Of a stretch of DNA of 11,464 nt, positions 6,868-11,464 are shown piece after piece. Numbering within the stretch: the first letter of the stretch is position 1; each line of letters opens with the position of its first letter. The DNA is from Deltaproteobacteria bacterium (GTDB lineage Bacteria > Myxococcota > Polyangia > Haliangiales > Haliangiaceae): positions 1-11,464 of the forward strand of contig JAGSPR010000203.1 in NCBI GenBank assembly GCA_018262455.1. Direction: 5' to 3'. Made by a program: the position numbers and the translations under genes. A model generated the notes under the pieces. The model was not told where the DNA came from and made no database searches. It saw only the letters and a list, made by a program, of their open reading frames with translations.

Positions 6868-7782
6868 TCACGTCTGCGCGGGCGAGATCGTCGCCACGAA
6901 GCCCGTCACGCCCGCGGCGCGCCACTCGGTCAAGATCGCAGCCTCGCGGTCGCGCGGGGCGATCGCGATCACCGCGCCGCCTCCGCCGGCCCCGGTGAGC
7001 TTGGCGCCGTACGCTCCGGTGACGCGCGCCGCCTCACACAGCGAATCGAGCTGTGGCGTCGACACCCCGAGGTCCGCGAGCACCACGTGCGCGCGGTTCA
7101 TGGCCGCGCCGAGCCCCGCGAGCTCCCTGGCGAGCAGCGCGACCGTGCCGGTGTCGGTCAGGTTGCCGAGCTCGGACAGCCGGGCGTCGTCGGGCGCCGA
7201 GCTCGTCGCCTCGGCCACGCGACCGACCATCGCGGCGGTCGAGCGTGGTTCACCGCTCGGCCCCACGAGCACGCGCAGGGGTGCGGTGACGAAGGACCGC
7301 AGGCCGGTGCTCTTGCGGAACACTCCGATCCCGCCGGCGATCGCGAGCGCGACGTCGACGCCACTCGGCTTGCCATGCAGGAGCGTCTCGCTGGCAGCGG
7401 CGGCGGCCGAGATCGCCGCGACCGTTGGCGGTTGCCTGGCGTGCGAGAGCAGGGCGCGCGCGATCGCAACCGCGAGCGCCGCCGACGAGCCGAGGCCGGC
7501 GCCGGGCGGGATCTGCGCATCTCCGACGAGCGTGAGCGCGGGGCGTCCGAGCCCGTGGTTGTCGGCTATCGGGGCGTGCGAGCGCGCGACCGGATGATCG
7601 TCGGTCGCCTTGACCGCGATGTTCCACGCCGCGATGTCGAGCCGCAGCGTGCCGCCTGCAGGTGTCGGCACTGGCGAGATCGTGACACCGCGGTCGAGCG
7701 CCGCCGCGAGTGCGGGGTAGCCGTAGACGACGGCGTGCTCGCCCAGCAAGATGATCTTTCCCCAGCCGATGGCGACGGTCAT
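6868..7782 (-). CDS. mvaK1: Mevalonate kinase (GHMP family)
   Basis: The product is a 304-residue cytoplasmic kinase that phosphorylates mevalonate to mevalonate-5-phosphate. It has the three GHMP motifs: GKIILLGEHAVVYGYPA (8-24, with K9), PPGAGLGSSAALAVA (92-106), and KLTGAGGGGAV (261-271). KPSGVD (138-143) carries the catalytic Asp at 143. LLGEHAVVYG separates it from phosphomevalonate kinase (LTGEYAVLG). The length is normal for bacterial and archaeal members. ATG 7782 overlaps the TGA of fni as ATGA. The frame continues upstream to 8271 inside fni, but those residues are an Arg-rich shadow. Feedback inhibition by prenyl diphosphates is known for many family members but cannot be judged here. 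Confidence 0.95.
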   Translation of the reverse strand: MTVAIGWGKIILLGEHAVVYGYPALAAALDRGVTISPVPTPAGGTLRLDIAAWNIAVKATDDHPVARSHAPIADNHGLGRPALTLVGDAQIPPGAGLGSSAALAVAIARALLSHARQPPTVAAISAAAAASETLLHGKPSGVDVALAIAGGIGVFRKSTGLRSFVTAPLRVLVGPSGEPRSTAAMVGRVAEATSSAPDDARLSELGNLTDTGTVALLARELAGLGAAMNRAHVVLADLGVSTPQLDSLCEAARVTGAYGAKLTGAGGGGAVIAIAPRDREAAILTEWRAAGVTGFVATISPAQT

Positions 7783-8855
7783 GGCCGCACGGACTCCAGC
7801 CCGAGATCGTCGAGGAACGTTCGCAGTGGCGCGCCGAGGTGACGAGGGGCGCGCGCGAGATCGGCCGCGCTGGCGCATCCGGTGAGCAGGCAGACCGAGC
7901 GGATCGAGGCGATCACTCGCTCGATCGCTTCGAGCGCGCCCTCGTACCCGCCCTCCCGCTGCGCGCGTAGCATCGGCGCCGCCATGCCGCCGGCGCGCGC
8001 GCCGAGTGCGAGCGCACGCGCGATGTCGTGGCCGCTGCGCATGCCACCGGACGCGATCACGGTCAGCTGGGCTCGCACGCACGCGACCACCGACACGGCG
8101 GTCGGCAGGCCCCAGTCCCGCAGCTCGCCACCGAGCGCGGCCGCCCCGGATCCGACCGTGGCGCGCACCGCCTCGACCGCGACCCAGCTCGTGCCGCCGG
8201 CGCCCGAGACGTCGACCGTGACGACGCCCGCACTCGCCAGTGCACGGGCGGCCTCGACCGACAGCCCGCATCCGGTCTCCTTGACCAGCACCTCGAACGG
8301 GGCGGCGTCGACGAGCCGCGCGATCACGTCGCGGACGCCGCGGAAGTCGCGGTCGCCGTGGGCCTGGATCAGCTCCTGGCCGGGGTTCAGGTGCACCGCG
8401 AGGGCATCCGCGCCGATCCGCTTGGCGAGCTCGATGACGCGCGCCGGGCCCATCGCGATCGCCTGCACGGCACCGATGTTACCGAGCAGGACCACATCGG
8501 GCGCCACATCGCGGACCTCGTAGCTCGCAGTCAGCTCGGGGTGCTCGGCCATCGCCCGCTGGGAACCCACGCCGAACGCCACGCCAGCGGCCTGGGCCGC
8601 GCGCGCGAGGTCGCGGTTGACCGCCGCCGCCTCCGCCGTCCCTCCGGTCATGCCGGTGATCACGAGCGGCGCGCGCAGCGTCTTGCCGACGAGCTGGGTG
8701 CCCAGCTCGATCTGATCGAGCGCGAGCTCGGGCAAGGCCTGGTGGATGAGGTGGACGTGCTCGAGCAGGGTCGACTTGGCGAAGTCGGCAAGCCCCGAGG
8801 CCGCGACCTCGAGATGGTCCGACTTGCGTCTGGCGATCGCGGGCTCGTCTGCCAT
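7779..8855 (-). CDS. fni: Isopentenyl-diphosphate delta-isomerase, type 2 (FMN-dependent)
   Basis: The product is a 358-residue TIM-barrel flavoenzyme that interconverts isopentenyl and dimethylallyl diphosphate, using reduced FMN and Mg. Signatures are RRKSDHLEV (9-17), TGMTGGT (67-73), GVGSQRA (95-101), HLNPGQE (155-161, with the Gln/Glu pair expected at the active site), KETGCG (192-197), SGAGGTSW (217-224) and the phosphate-binding SGGMRSGHD (269-277). It is unrelated to the type 1 (Nudix) enzyme. ATG 8855 gives the expected N terminus; the frame upstream to 9077 overlaps the UbiA gene and is a shadow. It follows the UbiA-family gene by 25 bp and overlaps the mevalonate kinase start by 4 bp. 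Confidence 0.96.
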   Translation of the reverse strand: MADEPAIARRKSDHLEVAASGLADFAKSTLLEHVHLIHQALPELALDQIELGTQLVGKTLRAPLVITGMTGGTAEAAAVNRDLARAAQAAGVAFGVGSQRAMAEHPELTASYEVRDVAPDVVLLGNIGAVQAIAMGPARVIELAKRIGADALAVHLNPGQELIQAHGDRDFRGVRDVIARLVDAAPFEVLVKETGCGLSVEAARALASAGVVTVDVSGAGGTSWVAVEAVRATVGSGAAALGGELRDWGLPTAVSVVACVRAQLTVIASGGMRSGHDIARALALGARAGGMAAPMLRAQREGGYEGALEAIERVIASIRSVCLLTGCASAADLARAPRHLGAPLRTFLDDLGLESVRP

Positions 8856-8880
8856 GTCGCAGCTGTCTTTACCACCAAAC

Positions 8881-9759
8881 CTAGGCGTAGATGATGTAGA
8901 GCACGGTCGCGGTCGCGCCGGCGAGATCGACGAGGAACCACGGATCCTTGAGCATCGCTTCGGTGGGGCTCTCGTCCTTGGGGCGCCACAGCGCGAGGTA
9001 GAGATAGCGCAGGATGCCGAGCGCGACGAACGGCGACGAATAGACGAGCCGGTCGGTGCCGAACACTCCCGGCGCACCCATCACGGTATACGCGGCGTAG
9101 GCCACGCACGTGGCGACCGCGAGCACGTACATCGCAAGCGTGACGACCCCGATCCGGTAGCCGGCGAGCGCCGCCCGCGTCGTGACGGTCTGCCCGGTGC
9201 GCTCGGCCCACGCGAGCTCGTGCGCGCGCTTGCCAAGCCCCAGGAACGTGGCGAGCAGGGCGGTGCAGAGCAAGAGCCACTCCGACGCGGGGACGCCGAT
9301 CGCTGACGCCCCGGCGAGCACCCGGAGGAGGAAGCCGCTCGCGATCAGCGCGACATCGAGGAACGCCACCTGCTTGAGTCGTACGCTGTAGAGGATGTTC
9401 TGGACCAGGTAGGCGAGGGCGAACGCGGCGAGCCACCGGTCGAGGACGAGGCAGCCGGCGAGCGCGGAGGTCGCGAGCACGCCGGCCCAGATCAGCGCGC
9501 CGCGCTCCGACAGCTGGCCCGCCGCGATCGGGCGGTGACGCTTGGTCGGGTGGGCTCGATCGGCCTCGACATCGCGGACATCGTTGAACGCGTAGACCGC
9601 TCCGGACAGCGCGCAGAACGCGAGGACCGCCAGCGCTGCGCGGATCGCGTGGTGGGGATCCGTGAGGTGGTGAGAGAACACGAGCGCCGCCGCGACGAAC
9701 AGGTTCTTGACCCACTGATGCGGGCGCAGCGTCTTGAGCAGCGCCACGGGCGGGGTCAT
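8881..9759 (-). CDS. UbiA-family prenyltransferase, decaprenyl-phosphate phosphoribosyltransferase-like
   Basis: The product is a 292-residue polytopic inner-membrane protein with about eight or nine hydrophobic segments. The first Asp-rich motif is NDVRDVEAD (59-67), followed by RAHPTKRHRPIAAG. The second region is YSVRLKQVAFLD (124-135), followed by SGFLLRVLAG. The N terminus LRPHQWVKNL with these segments is closest in my memory to the 5-phosphoribosyl-1-diphosphate:decaprenyl-phosphate transferase branch (mycobacterial Rv3806c) rather than UbiA, MenA or heme O synthase. Substrate is therefore uncertain: a polyprenyl phosphate with PRPP, or an aromatic acceptor. ATG 9759 is used; residues upstream in the open frame overlap the transporter gene and look non-native. 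It starts 7 bp after the transporter stop and 25 bp before fni, consistent with use of prenyl units made by the operon. Confidence 0.85.
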   Translation of the reverse strand: MTPPVALLKTLRPHQWVKNLFVAAALVFSHHLTDPHHAIRAALAVLAFCALSGAVYAFNDVRDVEADRAHPTKRHRPIAAGQLSERGALIWAGVLATSALAGCLVLDRWLAAFALAYLVQNILYSVRLKQVAFLDVALIASGFLLRVLAGASAIGVPASEWLLLCTALLATFLGLGKRAHELAWAERTGQTVTTRAALAGYRIGVVTLAMYVLAVATCVAYAAYTVMGAPGVFGTDRLVYSSPFVALGILRYLYLALWRPKDESPTEAMLKDPWFLVDLAGATATVLYIIYA

Positions 9760-9766
9760 GGATCGC

Positions 9767-11464
9767 TCACGCGGCGGTGCGCGCAGCTCGCCGGCGACGA
9801 CGGAGCACGACCAGCGTGGCCCCGACGAGCAGGACGCCGAACGAGGTCCCGTCGGTGGTGGCGCATCCGTCCGATGACTCCTCCTCTGCCGCGGCAGGCT
9901 TCGTGGCGTTGACCTTGAGCTTGGGGTTCTTCGCGATGCTCGGGTTGTCATCGACCCAGCTCTTCACGGCGTCGGTGATGCACGACGCGATCGGCTCCTG
10001 GATGCACGCGGCGCTCGCGGCCTGCTTGCATGCAGCCAGCTCTGCCACGGGCTTCTCGGCAGATCCCGAGCCCGAGCCCGCCGATCCGGAGGCCGCCGAG
10101 GCTGCCGAGCCCGCCGATCCGGAGGCCGCCGAGCCCGAGCCGGCCGAGCCCGACCCGGAACCCGGCGCTGGCGGTGCCGGCGCAGTTGCACCGGCCGGGC
10201 ACTTCTCGGCGACACACTCCGCGGTCGCGGGCTCGAAGCTGATCTTGCAGCCCGACGCCGCGATGAACAGCCCACGGCACTTCTCGCGATCGCTGTCGAA
10301 CTCGAGTGTGTCGCACCAGGCGAGCTTGTGCGTGAGCGGCTTGCCGTCGGCGCCGACGAGCTTGGTGCTGATCGTCTTGGGGTTGCCGCTCTCGTCGCGC
10401 ACGACCTGGTTGTTGTTGTCGCGGACCTCTTCCTCGATCGCGAGCGGAGCACCCGCGGCATCAACCAGCGAGACCTCGGTCACGACGATCGCGGCCTCGG
10501 CCGCGTTGTCCTCGTTGAGCCGGTCGACCGTCCACGTGGCGATCGCGCGGTTGGTGCAGTCGGCCTGCGCGGGGTCTGCGGGCGGCAGCTTGCTGCCGGC
10601 ACCCTTGGCGTTCGGCAGGCAGTCGGTGACGTCGAGGAACAGCTTCTGGCAGTTCCGGATGTCGTTCTCGAGCGGTGGCTTCTCCTTGCCATCGGGGCCC
10701 AGCGGGATCTTGTTCGGTCGACAGTCGACGAACCGCCTCACGATCGGCTTGCCGTCGACATTCTTGATCACGGTTCCGGCGGAGTCGACGAGCGTGATCT
10801 CGGGGATCGAGACCTTGCTCTCCTCGACGCCGTGCTCGGCGATCTCGACGAGGTTGGCGACTCGATCGGTGCGCTTTGCCGGTGGAACCACCGTCAGCGC
10901 GGGGACGTACGTGACGACGAGCAGCGCGACGATCATCGTGATGAGGAACGGGATCGTCGCCCACATGACCTCGGTGATCGGCCGCTGGAACTTCACGCTG
11001 GTCAGGAACAGGTTGAGCCCGACCGGAGGGTGGAGATAGCCGACCTCGAGGTTGAGCAGGAAGATGACGCCGAGGTGATACGGGTCGATGCCGTAGGCGC
11101 GAGCGATCGGCGCGATCAGGGGCAACACGACGACGATCGCCGAGAAGATGTCCATCACCGTGCCGACGATCAGCAGGATCACGTTGATCGCGAGGAGGAA
11201 CACGATCTTCGAGCTGACGTGCGCCTGCGTCCAAGCGACCAGCTTCTGCGGGATGTGGGCGTTGACGACGTAGTCGGTCAGCGCCGTCGACGCGAGGATG
11301 ATGAGGAAGATCGCGCCGATCATCGCCATCGCCTCGTAGCTGATGGCCCACATCGCCTTGAGGTTGATCGTGCGGAACACCCCGACCTCGAGGATGATCA
11401 CGTACACGACCGTCAGCGCGGCGATCTCGGGGAGCCCAAATCCGACCGCGAGGCCGAGGATCAC
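9767..11464 (-). CDS. TRAP transporter large permease (DctM-like) with Cys-rich MYXO-CTERM tail, 5' partial
   Basis: 565 residues are visible; the start lies beyond the window. Residues 1 to about 195 are the C-terminal half of a DctM-type TRAP permease: repeated hydrophobic helices, VGTVMDIFSAIVVVLPL (100-116) and the conserved loop GYLHPPVGLNLFL (142-154). TRAP systems import organic acids by Na+ gradient with a small permease and a binding protein, neither seen here. DctM proteins normally end soon after the last helix. Here about 370 residues follow: two related Cys-containing segments (about 217-318 and 327-510), a Gly/Ser/Ala linker (434-469) inside the second, then GC (533-534), one hydrophobic helix and RRRRR (555-559), a MYXO-CTERM tail. 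The frame is open throughout, so a fusion rather than a frameshift is likely. The substrate is unknown. It precedes the UbiA gene by 7 bp and may be the upstream part of the operon. Confidence 0.85.
   Translation of the reverse strand: MILGLAVGFGLPEIAALTVVYVIILEVGVFRTINLKAMWAISYEAMAMIGAIFLIILASTALTDYVVNAHIPQKLVAWTQAHVSSKIVFLLAINVILLIVGTVMDIFSAIVVVLPLIAPIARAYGIDPYHLGVIFLLNLEVGYLHPPVGLNLFLTSVKFQRPITEVMWATIPFLITMIVALLVVTYVPALTVVPPAKRTDRVANLVEIAEHGVEESKVSIPEITLVDSAGTVIKNVDGKPIVRRFVDCRPNKIPLGPDGKEKPPLENDIRNCQKLFLDVTDCLPNAKGAGSKLPPADPAQADCTNRAIATWTVDRLNEDNAAEAAIVVTEVSLVDAAGAPLAIEEEVRDNNNQVVRDESGNPKTISTKLVGADGKPLTHKLAWCDTLEFDSDREKCRGLFIAASGCKISFEPATAECVAEKCPAGATAPAPPAPGSGSGSAGSGSAASGSAGSAASAASGSAGSGSGSAEKPVAELAACKQAASAACIQEPIASCITDAVKSWVDDNPSIAKNPKLKVNATKPAAAEEESSDGCATTDGTSFGVLLVGATLVVLRRRRRAARTAA
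9788..9868 (-). other. MYXO-CTERM sorting signal at the TRAP protein C terminus
   Basis: Residues 533-559 of the visible protein show an invariant-type Gly-Cys after an acidic stretch (EEESSD), a hydrophobic span (FGVLLVGATLVVL) and a five-Arg cluster near the end. This is the layout of MYXO-CTERM, a tripartite sorting tail found in myxobacteria and thought to be processed at the Cys by CPBP-family myxosortases. It implies that the preceding extension lies outside the cytoplasm. Confidence 0.8.
9935..10816 (-). repeat. Degenerate tandem domain duplication in the TRAP extension
   Basis: At protein level, unit 1 (residues about 217-318) and unit 2 (about 327-510) align in order: ITLVDSAG / VSLVDAAG; DGKPIVRRFVDC / DGKPLTHKLAWC; CQKLFLDVTDC / CRGLFIAASGC; CTNRAIATWTVD / CITDAVKSWVDD. 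Matching cysteines are C248, C272, C282, C303 and C384, C396, C406, C495. Unit 2 carries an insertion with four extra Cys (417, 422, 479, 487) and the Gly/Ser linker. I do not recognise the domain. Confidence 0.65.
10074..10133. repeat. 27-bp direct repeat (33-bp period) in the Gly/Ser linker
   Basis: The 27 bases at 10074-10100 recur exactly at 10107-10133, a 33-bp (11-codon) period that keeps the frame. The repeat codes on the minus strand for Ser/Gly/Ala-rich linker. The flanks are made of related GAGCCC-type short repeats. It is likely prone to length change by slippage without breaking the gene. Confidence 0.9.

Overview
The window is high-GC DNA with very short spacers between genes, and it ends in a MYXO-CTERM-type protein tail. 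Both point to a member of the Myxococcota (myxobacteria). The genus cannot be told from the sequence. The ends are cut: a repeat runs in at the left edge, and the 5' end of a transporter gene lies beyond the right edge.

Left part (1-2542). An inverted array of a hexanucleotide repeat fills about 1-98. After it come a small unrecognised protein gene (+), rarA (replication-associated recombination AAA+ ATPase, -), a 213-bp divergent spacer with a possible sigma-54 promoter, and a PilZ-like gene (+).

Right part (2559-11464, all on the - strand). One tightly packed run of genes makes a probable isoprenoid operon. In transcription order it is: a TRAP-transporter large permease with a long Cys-rich, Gly/Ser-linked, MYXO-CTERM tail (5' end missing); a UbiA-family prenyltransferase resembling decaprenyl-phosphate phosphoribosyltransferases; fni (type 2 IPP isomerase); mevalonate kinase; diphosphomevalonate decarboxylase; phosphomevalonate kinase; class II HMG-CoA reductase; and an HpnC-like squalene/phytoene synthase family enzyme. 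Together they cover HMG-CoA -> mevalonate -> mevalonate-5-P -> mevalonate-5-PP -> IPP <-> DMAPP. At the two ends of the run are enzymes that use prenyl diphosphates or polyprenyl phosphates. HMG-CoA synthase, a prenyl diphosphate synthase and HpnD/HpnE are not in the window.

The six core genes form three pairs that overlap by 4 bp (fni/mvk, mvaD/pmk, mvaA/hpnC), with gaps of 25-35 bp before and between the pairs. This suggests translational coupling within each pair. The part least explained by known families is the roughly 370-residue extension of the TRAP permease. It holds a degenerate tandem duplication with conserved cysteines, a slippage-prone Gly/Ser linker and a C-terminal sorting signal.
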